From Halomarina rubra (GTDB lineage: Archaea; Halobacteriota; Halobacteria; Halobacteriales; Haloarculaceae), in the NCBI RefSeq assembly GCF_023699475.1, contig NZ_JALXFV010000008.1, positions 1 through 64,000 on the forward strand: a stretch of 64,000 nucleotides of DNA, read 5' to 3'. Below the pieces are notes generated by a model. It had not been told where the DNA came from and made no database searches. It was given only the letters and a program-made list of their open reading frames with translations. Positions 36,409 to 45,193 of the stretch are shown here, piece after piece. The position numbers were made by a program, and so were the translations under genes. How positions within the stretch are numbered: the first letter of the stretch is position 1; each line of letters starts with the position of its first letter.

Positions 36409-37460
36409 CACTGTACGCGCTCGACGACCTCGACGACGCCTACGCGGCGACGCGGAGCTTCCTGCTCCCGTTCGAGTGGCGACGCTGGCTCAGACTCGCG
36501 CTCGTCGCGTTCTTCGTCGCGGGGTCCACCGGAACCCCGTCCTCGCCGTTCGGCGGGGCGGGTGCTGGCTCCGACACCGGGTCGGGAGGGGAGTTCTCGG
36601 CCGCCGAGTTCGACGCGTTCGTCCAGACCCTCGAACCGTTGCTCCCGCTCCTCGTCGGCGTCGCCGTTCTGGGCGTCCTGCTCGCGCTCGTGTTCGGGTT
36701 CGTCGGGGCGGTGATGGAGTTCGTCCTCGTCGAGTCGCTCCGCGAGGACCGCGTCGCCGTCCGTCTGTTCTTCGCCCGGTACGCCGGGGCGGGCGCGCGA
36801 CTGTTCGGCTTCCGTCTCGTCCTCGGGTTCCTCGGACTCCTCGGGGCAGCGCTCGTCTTCGGCCTGACCGTCGGTCCGCTCGTGGTCGGGGCCGACCCGG
36901 TGGTTCCACTCCTCACGCTCGTCGTGCTCGGACCGCTGTTCGTGTTGTACGCGCTGGCGCTCGGCGTCGTCGCGGGGTTCACGACGGTGTTCGTCGTCCC
37001 GGTGATGCTGCTCGAAGACCGTGGGGTGCTCGCGGCGTGGCGGCGACTCTGGCCGACGGTCCGGGACCAGTGGCGGCAGTTCGTGGTGTACGCACTCGTG
37101 GTCGTCGTCGTGCTGTTCGCCGCGGGTATCCTCGCGGGCATCGCCGTCGCCATCCCGGTCGCACTCGTCGGCGGAGCGCTGGCGCTCCTCGGCGTCGGTC
37201 TCGGCGTGTTCACGGGTGCGTTCACCGGCGGTCTGACGGTCGCGACGGGGTTGCTCGTCGCGGCGCTGGCGGTGCCGTTCGTCCTGTTCGTCCTCGCCGT
37301 GGTGGCGTTCGTGCAGGTGCCCATCCAGACGTACGTCCGGTTCCACGCGCTGTTGGTGCTGGGCGACGCCGACGAACGGTTCGACCTCATCCCCGACCAG
37401 CGCCGGTCGATTCGCGACCCCGGTCAGGGAGGGACGCCGGGTGCGACGGGCGCGGACTGA
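36405..37460 (+). CDS. Multi-pass membrane protein (haloarchaeal DUF7544-like)
   Basis: This 351-residue protein starts with a short amphipathic region ALYALDDLDDAYAATRSFLLPFEWRRW and then has about six membrane helices. A Gly/Ser-rich extracellular loop lies at residues 42-62. The REDRVAVRLFFARYAGAGARLFGFR segment between helices and the MLLEDRGVLAAWRRLWPTVRDQWRQF segment are conserved-looking cytoplasmic loops. It resembles haloarchaeal DUF7544-type proteins but has no known function. The start codon lies inside a perfect dyad. Confidence 0.7.
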   Translation: MALYALDDLDDAYAATRSFLLPFEWRRWLRLALVAFFVAGSTGTPSSPFGGAGAGSDTGSGGEFSAAEFDAFVQTLEPLLPLLVGVAVLGVLLALVFGFVGAVMEFVLVESLREDRVAVRLFFARYAGAGARLFGFRLVLGFLGLLGAALVFGLTVGPLVVGADPVVPLLTLVVLGPLFVLYALALGVVAGFTTVFVVPVMLLEDRGVLAAWRRLWPTVRDQWRQFVVYALVVVVVLFAAGILAGIAVAIPVALVGGALALLGVGLGVFTGAFTGGLTVATGLLVAALAVPFVLFVLAVVAFVQVPIQTYVRFHALLVLGDADERFDLIPDQRRSIRDPGQGGTPGATGAD

Positions 37461-37485
37461 ACGCCGGCCCGGCGGTCGCCGGTCG

Positions 37486-37782
37486 TCACTCGGGGTCGAC
37501 GAACCGGTAGTCGCCGTAGCCGGGGTAGGCCGGACACCGGACGTCGACGAACGGCCCGGTCTCGACCAGTCGCTCGTGGGCGACGCGTCGGAACGCCGCG
37601 ATGGCGTCGTCGACCGATTCTGCGGCGACCGTCGCCCGGAACGGTTCGACCTCCTCGACGCCCTCGCGAAGGACGAGGTCGAGGTCGGCCTCGAGGGTGT
37701 ACTCGGTTCGTCCGCCACTGACTGCCACAGCGGCGGAGCGTCGGTCGTCACAGTCGCTCGGGGATGTCTCTGGTGCCGTCAT
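37486..37782 (-). CDS. Small hypothetical protein
   Basis: This 98-residue acidic protein has a polar N-terminus, then an alternating strand pattern (TEYTLEADLDLVLREGVEEVEPFRATVAAESVDDAIAAFRRV). The SVDDAIAAFRRVAHE helix resembles small alpha/beta ferredoxin-like folds. No active-site motif is visible. ATG 37780-37782 was preferred to the longer start at 37842 because the upstream stretch is low in complexity. Confidence 0.5.
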   Translation of the reverse strand: MTAPETSPSDCDDRRSAAVAVSGGRTEYTLEADLDLVLREGVEEVEPFRATVAAESVDDAIAAFRRVAHERLVETGPFVDVRCPAYPGYGDYRFVDPE

Positions 37783-37960
37783 GCGTACGGGGACCGGGGA
37801 CGACGGACGTGCCGTTCCGTCGCCCTCGCGCCTCGTCGTCACCCATCCGACGGCAGGTATGAGTACTTTCCGTGTGTTACGACTTCGAGTGACCGTCCGT
37901 CATTCGGGACGCTCCGGCCCGAATCGAACGTCCGACGGCCTGTCGTCACCGACTCCTCGC

Positions 37961-38959
37961 TCAGACGAGCACCTGTCCGCCGTTCATCATGAAGAACCCC
38001 AACACCGCGAAGGCGATGCCCGAGAGCTGTTTGAGCAGGACGCGCCACCGGGTGGGTTCGCCCGTCTCGCCCCCGCGCATCCCGACGAGGTCCCAGCGGG
38101 TGTTGTGGAGGATGATACCGCGAGCGAACGTCGCGATGACGAGGCCGGCGGCGACGACGAACAGCGCCACGAACGCCGTCCCCCCCGCTATCGGGAGCAT
38201 CGGCACGAACGTCCCAACGACGAGCGCGGTGGTGACGACGACGCCGGCGACCGCTCCGCGACCGTCGGACCGACCCTGGGTCCAGACTCCTCGACCGCCC
38301 GTCGCGTCCGCGTCGGTCCGGTTCGCGGCGACGCCGTAGGCGACGTAGCCGGACCACGTCGCGGCGAGGACGGCGACGCCCACGAGTAGGGTCGTCTCGG
38401 GGCCGAACGTCAGTTCGAGGGCCGACGCGGCCGCCTCGTCGAGCGTCCCCGGGTTCAGGTCGGCCGCCCGCGGTGGGACGGCGACGAGCCGTGCGACGGC
38501 GACCAGCGAGAGCGGGACGACGGCCCACGCGCTGTCGAACAGCGTCCGACCGAACCCCGCTCTTCCCGGGACGGCGACGACGTGGACGAGCCACGCCAGC
38601 AGCGGCCACCCGACGACGACGGCGACGAACGCGGTCAGTGCGTACCCGCCGACGGCCCTGGATGCGTGTGCGCCGAGGCTGCGGTCGACCCGCTCCGGTT
38701 GGGCACAGTCGGCGGGCGTCCCCTGGTCGAACGGGTCGTAGCCGTCGGGGTCGCACTGCCAGTCACCGGGGTACTCGGGGTTGTCGACGGTCACCGTGCC
38801 GGAGACGTCGGTGAACGCGCCGGCGACGACGCCGACGCTCACGGCGTGGAGGAGCGCGACGCAGACGACGAGACCGACGGCGAGTGCCGGTGCCGTTCGG
38901 CGGTCGGCAAACGTCTCGGCCGGTCTGAGGAGGTGTCCGAGAGGAGCGGGGAGAGCCAT
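37961..38959 (-). CDS. YIP1-like multi-pass membrane protein
   Basis: This 332-residue protein begins ALPAPLGHLLRPAETFADRR, the leader of haloarchaeal YIP1-type membrane proteins. Six or so membrane helices follow, with one extracellular loop containing two Cys residues (WQCDPDG and PADCAQP) that could form a disulphide. The C-terminus is hydrophobic (GIAFAVLGFFMMNGGQVLV). A TATA-like ggtaaatat (38981-38989, read on the minus strand) lies 27 bases before ATG 38957-38959, fixing this start over the longer frame. Function is unknown. Confidence 0.7.
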   Translation of the reverse strand: MALPAPLGHLLRPAETFADRRTAPALAVGLVVCVALLHAVSVGVVAGAFTDVSGTVTVDNPEYPGDWQCDPDGYDPFDQGTPADCAQPERVDRSLGAHASRAVGGYALTAFVAVVVGWPLLAWLVHVVAVPGRAGFGRTLFDSAWAVVPLSLVAVARLVAVPPRAADLNPGTLDEAAASALELTFGPETTLLVGVAVLAATWSGYVAYGVAANRTDADATGGRGVWTQGRSDGRGAVAGVVVTTALVVGTFVPMLPIAGGTAFVALFVVAAGLVIATFARGIILHNTRWDLVGMRGGETGEPTRWRVLLKQLSGIAFAVLGFFMMNGGQVLV

Positions 38960-39048
38960 ACGCTCCGTGACTGTCAGGACGGTAAATATCTCGTGGTCGG
39001 TCACGTCACATCGAAAGGCCCTGTACCCCCGACCACCGACCTCCGCCA

Positions 39049-40830
39049 ATGACCGACTACTTCGAGGTCCACGAGCGCGACGGTCCCGCCCGACTGGGCG
39101 AGGTCCGACTCGCGGACCCGCTGCGGACGCCGGGGCTGGTCGACGAGGTACTCGACGACTCGGGGAGTCGCTGGCCCGAGGAACGCGACGTCCTCGACGG
39201 CGACGAGTCGACGCTGACCGTCCTTCCCCACCGAGCCTTCCCGGCGGGGACCGACGAGCGCGTCGCCGACGCGTTCGCCACCGACTACCCCGACGTCGAG
39301 TTCCCGAGCGTCGCCGTCGTCTCGCGGGACACGGCCGCCGACTACGGCGCGGACGCCTACGCGCTCTCGGAGGCCGCGGGTATCGCGGGTCACGCCGCGG
39401 CGTTCGTCGAGACCGTCCTCGACGTGCGCGGGGAGATTCCCCCCGACAGCGCGCTGTACTGCTCGGGACTCGCGACGCCCGCGAACGTCGCCACGCTCGC
39501 GTACGCGGGCGTCGACCTGTTCGACACCGACAAGGCGTACGTCCGCGGACTGGAGGGCTTTTACCTCACGACCGACGGCGAGGCGTTCCTCGAAGACCTC
39601 GACGAACTGCCGTGTGCCTGCGCGGCGTGCCAGCAGTCCCGCGAGACGTTCGACCACGAGGACTGCGCCGAGCACAACGTCAACGCGCTCCGCGCGGAAC
39701 TCGCTCGCGTCCGCCAGCGAATCCGCGGCGGCCGCCTGCGCGACTACGTCGAGGGGCAGGCCCGCCACGAGGCGTGGCTGACCGCGACGTTCCGTCGTCT
39801 CGACCAGCAGTACGGCTACGTCGAACAGCGCACCCCCATCCTCCGCCGGGACGAACTGCTCGCCGCCAGCGACGACTCGCTCAAGCGCGTCGAGATACAG
39901 CGGTTCGCCGACCGCGTGACGAGTCGCTACCACAACCGCTTCGACGGGCCGCTCGTGCTCGTGCCGTGTTCGGCGCGCAAACCGTACGGCGACTCTCAGA
40001 GCCACGCACAGTTCCACAAGACCATCGGCTACCGCGGTCACAAGGTGTCGATGACGTCGCCCATCGGCGTCGTCCCGCAGGAACTCGAACTCACCTACCC
40101 CGCCCAGCACTACGACTCCGTGGTGACCGGCGAGTGGAGCGAGTCCGAAGTCGAGTTCGTCGCCGAGGTGCTCGCACGCTACCTCGACGCCACCGACTAC
40201 CCCCGCCACGTCGCGCACGTTCCGCCCGGTGGGTACACCGACATCGTCGAACGCGCCGTCGAGCGCTGTGAATCGGACGTCGAGTTCGAGTTCACCGTCG
40301 GCGACCACCCCACGACCGACGAGTCGCTGGCCGCCCTCGACGAGACGCTGGAGGGCGAGGAACGCTACCTGAAACGCGAGCGCGAGCACAACACGGTGCG
40401 GGCCATCGCGGACTACCAGTTCGGCGCGGGCGGCGCGGTGGGCGAGGAGGGCGCGGCGGCCGGCGACGCCTTCTTCGACCACATCTCGACGGGTGGCCGG
40501 TACCCCTCCCTGCGCGTCAACAGCGAGGGCGAGCAGTGGGCGACGCTCGTCCCGCAGTACGGCACGCTGTCGCTCACCCTCGAAGGCGCGAAGCGCTGGG
40601 TCGACAGCGACGTCCCCACCAAGACCGTCGAGATCGACGGCTTCGTCCCGCAGGGCAGCGTCCTCGCACCAGGCATCCTCGACGCGGACGCCGACATCCG
40701 GGTCGGCGAGGAGGTGGTCGTCGAGGGACCGCGTGCGTTCGCCGTCGGCCGCGCGTCGATGGCCGGCGACGAGATGGTGCGCTCGACGCGAGGTATCGCC
40801 GTCGACGTGCGCCACGTCGAGGAACGGTAG
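39049..40830 (+). CDS. arcS: Archaeosine synthase subunit ArcS
   Basis: This 593-residue TGT-like protein works downstream of TgtA on preQ0-15 of tRNA. The core keeps the barrel but has lost the TGT catalytic Asp pair. It carries the ArcS-specific motif PCSARKPY (306-313), which attaches lysine to the preQ0 nitrile; RaSEA then releases the side chain to give archaeosine. A zinc-type CACAAC cluster lies near residue 190 and a PUA domain (KTVEIDGFVPQGSVLAPGILDAD...) ends the protein. RaSEA is encoded 9.6 kb downstream. Confidence 0.94.
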   Translation: MTDYFEVHERDGPARLGEVRLADPLRTPGLVDEVLDDSGSRWPEERDVLDGDESTLTVLPHRAFPAGTDERVADAFATDYPDVEFPSVAVVSRDTAADYGADAYALSEAAGIAGHAAAFVETVLDVRGEIPPDSALYCSGLATPANVATLAYAGVDLFDTDKAYVRGLEGFYLTTDGEAFLEDLDELPCACAACQQSRETFDHEDCAEHNVNALRAELARVRQRIRGGRLRDYVEGQARHEAWLTATFRRLDQQYGYVEQRTPILRRDELLAASDDSLKRVEIQRFADRVTSRYHNRFDGPLVLVPCSARKPYGDSQSHAQFHKTIGYRGHKVSMTSPIGVVPQELELTYPAQHYDSVVTGEWSESEVEFVAEVLARYLDATDYPRHVAHVPPGGYTDIVERAVERCESDVEFEFTVGDHPTTDESLAALDETLEGEERYLKREREHNTVRAIADYQFGAGGAVGEEGAAAGDAFFDHISTGGRYPSLRVNSEGEQWATLVPQYGTLSLTLEGAKRWVDSDVPTKTVEIDGFVPQGSVLAPGILDADADIRVGEEVVVEGPRAFAVGRASMAGDEMVRSTRGIAVDVRHVEER

Positions 40831-40942
40831 CCGGACCGACTCCTCAGTCGGACCACCTGTCAATCGGACCACCCGTCGACGGCGGCGACGAGTGCCGGCG
40901 AAGCCAGTCTTTAGTGGCGTCTCACCGTACCACGACGCGAAT

Positions 40943-41755
40943 GTGTCGAGCGACCGCCTCGGCCGAGCCTTCGTGACGGCCTCCGTCGTCGCCCAGTCCC
41001 CGGAGCTCCAGTCGTTCGTCCGGCAGTACGCCGACTACGGGCCGTTGCTGGCGTCGTTCCTCGTCAACACGCTCGGGACGTTCGGGGACAAGGGCCAACT
41101 CGTCGTCGTCACGCTCGCCTCTCGCTACGACGCGAAACGGGTGTTCGTCGGTGCGATGGGGGCGTTCTGCGTCTGGAGCGCGCTCGAAGTCGCGTTCGGC
41201 CAAGCGTTGCTCGGCGCGATTCCTCCGGGGGTGATGGGGCCGTTGACGGGCGCGCTGTTCGTCCTGTTCGGCGCGTGGACGGCCAAGAGCGCGTTCGACC
41301 GGACTCAGGTGGACCGGCGGGCGACGCCCTCCCGGACCGACGGCGGACTGGCGAGTGGGCTGTCGGGGCGCGTCCTCCCCGACGCGGTGTTCGCCCGAGT
41401 CGGCACCTTCGGGGGTGTGCTCGCGAGCTTCGTCCTCGTCGGCGTCGCCGAGTTCGGCGACAAGACCCAACTGCTGACCGTCAACCTCGCCGTCGTCTTC
41501 CCCGACGCGCCGCTGTCCGTGTTCGTCGGCGTCGTCGCCGCCCTCGCTCTCCGGACGGGTGTGGACGCACTCATCGGTGAACGCGTCGAGGCGTCCCTCC
41601 CGACGGCGGTCATCGAGGCGGGCGCGGCCGTCGTCTTCGTCGCGTTCGGCCTGTTCGTCCTCGGCGTACTCCCCGAAATCGGCCTCGTCGTCGTGCTCCT
41701 CGCGGTGCTGCTCGGCGTGGTCGCGTGGGGCCTCCGGGAACGTCGGACCGACTGA
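40943..41755 (+). CDS. TMEM165/GDT1 family (UPF0016) cation transporter
   Basis: This 270-residue membrane protein has two three-helix halves. The second half has the canonical E-x-G-D-K-T motif (AEFGDKTQLL). The first half reads NTLGTFGDKGQLV, so the conserved Glu is Thr and the final Thr is Gly. Family members move Mn2+ or Ca2+ against protons. The loss of one Glu would be expected to weaken or change ion coupling. The GTG at 40943 was chosen as start: a TATA-like tttagtgg (40909-40916) lies about 27 bases upstream, and no in-frame ATG fits. Confidence 0.8.
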   Translation: MSSDRLGRAFVTASVVAQSPELQSFVRQYADYGPLLASFLVNTLGTFGDKGQLVVVTLASRYDAKRVFVGAMGAFCVWSALEVAFGQALLGAIPPGVMGPLTGALFVLFGAWTAKSAFDRTQVDRRATPSRTDGGLASGLSGRVLPDAVFARVGTFGGVLASFVLVGVAEFGDKTQLLTVNLAVVFPDAPLSVFVGVVAALALRTGVDALIGERVEASLPTAVIEAGAAVVFVAFGLFVLGVLPEIGLVVVLLAVLLGVVAWGLRERRTD

Positions 41756-41824
41756 CCGCCGACGCGCAGCGACCGCGACGGTACGAAGCCACCCTTTTTA
41801 GACGGTGGCGCGTCAGTTCCTCCC

Positions 41825-42217
41825 ATGCAACCCGTCTCGCTGGGCGTCCCCCAGCCCATCATCGACTCGCTCCCGAGCGACGGCGAGGGCACCGCACAGG
41901 ACATGCAACGGGCGGTCCAGGGCCTCGAAGCGCGAATCAACCGCGAGATCGAGGACGGCGACGACGAGGCGGCGGTGGCGTTCGTCACCGACGTCGTCGA
42001 CCACCTCGAATCCCGGGCGGAGCGCTACGACGCGTTCGTCCCCGAACTCCGGGCGTGGGGGCAGTCACCCATCTACGCCATCGCGTGGCGCAACCTCCAG
42101 GCCGACCTCATCGGCCAACTGTTCTCCCACGACGACCTCGGCGACCGCATCGACCGCGAGCGCAACTACCGCATCGCCGAGGACGGCATCCGCCTCAGCG
42201 ATATGTTCAAGGACTGA
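41825..42217 (+). CDS. Small helical haloarchaeal protein, unknown function
   Basis: This 130-residue protein is mostly alpha-helical, with heptad-like acidic helices (AQDMQRAVQGLEARINREIEDG, AVAFVTDVVDHLESRAERY). A conserved-looking C-terminus (RERNYRIAEDGIRLSDMFKD) follows. No known domain is recognised. A strong TATA-like ctttttaga (41793-41801) precedes the ATG by about 28 bases, so it is probably an expressed leaderless gene. Confidence 0.65.
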   Translation: MQPVSLGVPQPIIDSLPSDGEGTAQDMQRAVQGLEARINREIEDGDDEAAVAFVTDVVDHLESRAERYDAFVPELRAWGQSPIYAIAWRNLQADLIGQLFSHDDLGDRIDRERNYRIAEDGIRLSDMFKD

Positions 42218-42339
42218 GACGCCGCCTGCTCGCGGTCGCGACCCGCGTCGCCCGTTCGCGCGCCGTGCGCTCTTCGACCGTCCCCCGACGTGACTCGCTG
42301 GCCCCACGCTTAACCGCCCGACGGGCGTAGGTCGTGGTA

Positions 42340-44130
42340 GTGAGTACACACCGGCGTGACACCGTCCTCCGGGTCGACCTGACCGCGGGGACGGTCGAGC
42401 GCGAACGCGTGCCCGAGCGCTGGCGACGGCAGTTCCTCGGCGGGAAGGGTCTCGGCGCACGCTACCTCTACGAGGACCTCGCCGCCGGGACGGACCCGCT
42501 CGGTCCGGACAACCTGCTGGCGATGGTCTGGGGGCCGCTGACGGGCTACCTCCCCGGCGAGTCGCGACTGGCCGTCGTCACGAAGTCGCCGCTGACCGGC
42601 GGGTTCCTCGACTCGTACGTGGGTGGGACGGTCCCCGACGCCCTCGCCGGCGCGCTCCCCGACTGTCTGGGCGTGCTGGTCACCGGCCGTGCGACCGACC
42701 CGACCACGCTCGTCGTCGCGGACGGCGACGCGCACCTCGAACCCGCGGACTGCTGGGGGGCGACGACCGACGAGACCGACGCCGCCTACGACGGCGCGGT
42801 CGCGTGTATCGGCCCCGCCGGCGAGCACCGCGTCCGCTACGCCACCGTCGCCACCGACGGTGGGGACCACCACGCCGGCCGTGGCGGTGCGGGGGCGGTA
42901 CTGGGCGCGAAACGACTGAAGGCGGTCGTCGCTCGCGGCGACCCACCGAAAGTCCCCGAAGACCTCGCCGGCCTGCGCGACACCGCCGAACGCGAGTACC
43001 GCGAGAGTTCGACCGGCCGCTGGCACGCCGCCAGCGGGACGCTCGAGAGCGTCGAGTTCGCCGACGCGGTCGGCGCGCTCGCCACCCGGGGATGGCGCGA
43101 GTCGCGTTTCGAGGGCAGCGAGGCCGTCGGCGTCGCTGCGGCACGCGCGGCGGCCACCGACCGCGAGCGCCCGGACCGGGACACGCCGGGTGACTTCCGC
43201 GTCGAGACCGACGCCGGCGAGTCGGTTCCGCGCGGGGCGGCCGCGATGAGCCTCGGGGCGGGACTCGGCATCGACGACTTCGACGCCGTCGCGGCGCTCG
43301 GTGCGACCTGCGACCGCCTCGGCATCGACGTCATCGACGCGGGCAGTGCCGTCGCGTGGGCGGTCCGCGCGAGCGAGACCGGGGCGCTCGACCGCTCGCT
43401 GTCGTTCGGTGACGCCGAGGCCGCCCGCGTGCTCGTGCGGGCCATCGCCCACCGTGACGGCGACCTCGCGGACACCCTCGCGGACGGTCTGGACGCGGCC
43501 GCCGAGCGCTACGGCGGGCGCGAGGTCGTCCCGTCGGTGAAGGCCATGGCGTTGCCCGCTTACGACCCCCGCGACGCCCCGGCGATGGCGCTCGCGTACG
43601 CGACGAGCGACCGGGGAGCGTGTCATCGCCGCGCCCGGCCCATCGAGACCGAAGCGTTCGACGGGGGGACGTGGAGCGACGCCGACCGCGTCGACCGCGT
43701 CGACCGGGCACAGACCGCCCGCTCGGCGCTGTGGAGCCTCGTCGTCGACGACTTCGTCGGCGAGACGGTCGACGACCTCGGCGCGTCCTGGCTGCAGGCG
43801 CTCGGCGACGACCACGACGTCGCGTCGCTGAGTCGCCTCGGCGAGCGCGTCTGGACGCTGACGCGCCTGTTCAACGTCCGGGAGGGGTTCGACCGACGCG
43901 ACGACCGCCTCCCGCCGGCGCTCACCGTCGCCGCGGCCGGCGGTGACGACGCGCTCGACCCCGAAGCGTTCGAGGCCCTCCTGTCGACGTACTACGCCGC
44001 CCGTGGCTGGGGGCCACGCGGCCGGCCGACCCGCCGAACGCTCGCACGTCTCGACCTCGCGGGGGTCGTGGACGCGGTGACGCCGCTCGACGACCGCGCG
44101 GTCGGTGTCGACCGGCCCGCCGACGACTGA
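42340..44130 (+). CDS. Aldehyde ferredoxin oxidoreductase-like protein lacking the Fe-S cluster ligands
   Basis: This 596-residue protein follows AOR throughout: RVDLTAGTVERE, GGKGLGARYLYE, GRGGAGAVLGAKRLKAVV for the bispyranopterin-phosphate site, and YDPRDAPAMALAYATSDRGACHRR near the cofactor. The CxxCxxxC stretch and the distant fourth Cys that hold the 4Fe-4S cluster in AOR are missing; the corresponding region reads AAARAAATDRERPDR. It therefore should still bind a pterin cofactor but could not pass electrons through the usual cluster. It is followed by a SAMP/MoaD-like carrier and two small genes. GTG 42340 is the assumed start; GTG 42334 is also possible. Confidence 0.8.
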   Translation: MSTHRRDTVLRVDLTAGTVERERVPERWRRQFLGGKGLGARYLYEDLAAGTDPLGPDNLLAMVWGPLTGYLPGESRLAVVTKSPLTGGFLDSYVGGTVPDALAGALPDCLGVLVTGRATDPTTLVVADGDAHLEPADCWGATTDETDAAYDGAVACIGPAGEHRVRYATVATDGGDHHAGRGGAGAVLGAKRLKAVVARGDPPKVPEDLAGLRDTAEREYRESSTGRWHAASGTLESVEFADAVGALATRGWRESRFEGSEAVGVAAARAAATDRERPDRDTPGDFRVETDAGESVPRGAAAMSLGAGLGIDDFDAVAALGATCDRLGIDVIDAGSAVAWAVRASETGALDRSLSFGDAEAARVLVRAIAHRDGDLADTLADGLDAAAERYGGREVVPSVKAMALPAYDPRDAPAMALAYATSDRGACHRRARPIETEAFDGGTWSDADRVDRVDRAQTARSALWSLVVDDFVGETVDDLGASWLQALGDDHDVASLSRLGERVWTLTRLFNVREGFDRRDDRLPPALTVAAAGGDDALDPEAFEALLSTYYAARGWGPRGRPTRRTLARLDLAGVVDAVTPLDDRAVGVDRPADD

Positions 44131-44228
44131 GAGCGAACGGGCGCTCGGCCCGATAGGACCCGAGACGGCCCGGCACGACGACCGCGCGGGCGTACGGGAT
44201 TTATGACCGTCCGCGACCTTCTCCGGGC

Positions 44229-44510
44229 ATGGATGTCGACCTGCGGTTCTTCGCCACGTTCAGGGAGGCGGTGGGACAGAAGAACATCACACGGGCGTTC
44301 GACGACGGACTCACCATCGGCGACCTGTTGGCGGCGCTCGAGAGCGAGTTCGACGGGTTGGAGGGAGAACTGCTCGACGACACGGGCGACATCCGCCCGC
44401 AGTTGAGCGTCCTGAAGAACGGTCGCGAGGTGCTCCACATCGACGGCACCGCGACCGAACTCGACGACGGCGACACGGTGTCGGTGTTCCCGCCGGTGGC
44501 GGGCGGATAG
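44229..44510 (+). CDS. Ubiquitin-like SAMP/MoaD family sulfur carrier
   Basis: This 93-residue protein has the beta-grasp fold (DVDLRFFATFREAVGQKN, TIGDLLAALESEF, SVLKNGREVLHIDGTATELDDGDTVSVFPPVAGG) and ends in the diglycine needed for adenylation by an E1-like enzyme. The sequence resembles haloarchaeal SAMP3 and MoaD-type proteins. Such proteins can donate sulfur for molybdopterin or tungstopterin and can be conjugated to other proteins. The AOR-like gene directly upstream supports a pterin-cofactor role. A TATA-like ggatttatg (44198-44206) lies about 27 bases upstream. Confidence 0.85.
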   Translation: MDVDLRFFATFREAVGQKNITRAFDDGLTIGDLLAALESEFDGLEGELLDDTGDIRPQLSVLKNGREVLHIDGTATELDDGDTVSVFPPVAGG

Positions 44511-44786
44511 ATGCAGGTCGAACGCTCGTTCCGCGGCATCTCGAAGCGACTCGCGACCCACTACCTCGAGAACCTGGGCGGCGAACGCGTCGACGGCGAC
44601 CCCCAGGGTGAGGGGCCGGTCGACGTCGAGGGTGGGGACTGGACGGCGACGCTCACCGACGAGAAGGTGACCGCGGCGGGGTCGTTCACACTGACGGAGG
44701 TGACCGTCGTGTTCGAGGGCGAGGAGGCCGCACTCGACGGACTGGTCGACGACTTCGCCCAGAAGGCGATGCGCGCGGGGGGATGA
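44511..44786 (+). CDS. Small conserved partner of the MoaD-like carrier, unknown function
   Basis: This 91-residue protein starts directly after the stop of the MoaD-like gene with no spacer. It has an alternating strand-helix pattern (QVERSFRGISKRLATHYLENLGGERV, DWTATLTDEKV, LTEVTVVFEGEEAALDGLVDDFAQKAMRAGG). It may correspond to the extra domain that some organisms carry fused to MoaD, but this is only an inference from position and size. No catalytic residues are apparent. The next gene overlaps its end by 4 bases. Confidence 0.6.
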   Translation: MQVERSFRGISKRLATHYLENLGGERVDGDPQGEGPVDVEGGDWTATLTDEKVTAAGSFTLTEVTVVFEGEEAALDGLVDDFAQKAMRAGG

Positions 44787-45151
44787 ACGGCGACCCCATC
44801 GACGGGCCCGCACTGCTCCTGGCGGCCGCGAAGGCCAGCGTCGGCCCGCAACTCCTCCCCGACCTCGTCGACCACGTCCAGGCCGACCTGGGAGAGCGAC
44901 TCGACGACTACCGCCGTCGGTACGAACTCGTCGACGAGACCGACGACGCCTGCGTCTTCCTCGTCGAAGCGGGGCACTGGGAGACTCTCGGTGACCGTCT
45001 CGGCCTCGACCGGCGCGAACGCGACGCGGTGAAACGCGCCCACGAAGAACACCTCCGGCGGGTCGGTGAACGGACCGAGCGCCGCGAGGAGTTCGAGACC
45101 GCACTCGAGATCCGCGAGTGCGTCGTCGTCGGCAGAGCCGTGGCGAACTGA
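44783..45151 (+). CDS. Small helical protein in the AOR-like operon, unknown function
   Basis: This 122-residue protein overlaps the preceding stop by 4 bases (ATGA), showing co-translation. It is helical, with GPALLLAAAKASVGPQLLPDLVDHVQADLGERLDDYRRRYELV, then EAGHWETLGDRLGLDRRERDAVKRAHEEHLRRVG. No metal-binding cluster or membrane helix is seen. It forms the last gene of the AOR-like, SAMP-like, small, small run and may be an accessory of pterin insertion or maturation; this is speculation from context. Confidence 0.55.
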   Translation: MNGDPIDGPALLLAAAKASVGPQLLPDLVDHVQADLGERLDDYRRRYELVDETDDACVFLVEAGHWETLGDRLGLDRRERDAVKRAHEEHLRRVGERTERREEFETALEIRECVVVGRAVAN

Positions 45152-45193
45152 CGGCACGTCAACGCTTTTGCCAATCTCCACCGAACGAGCGGT

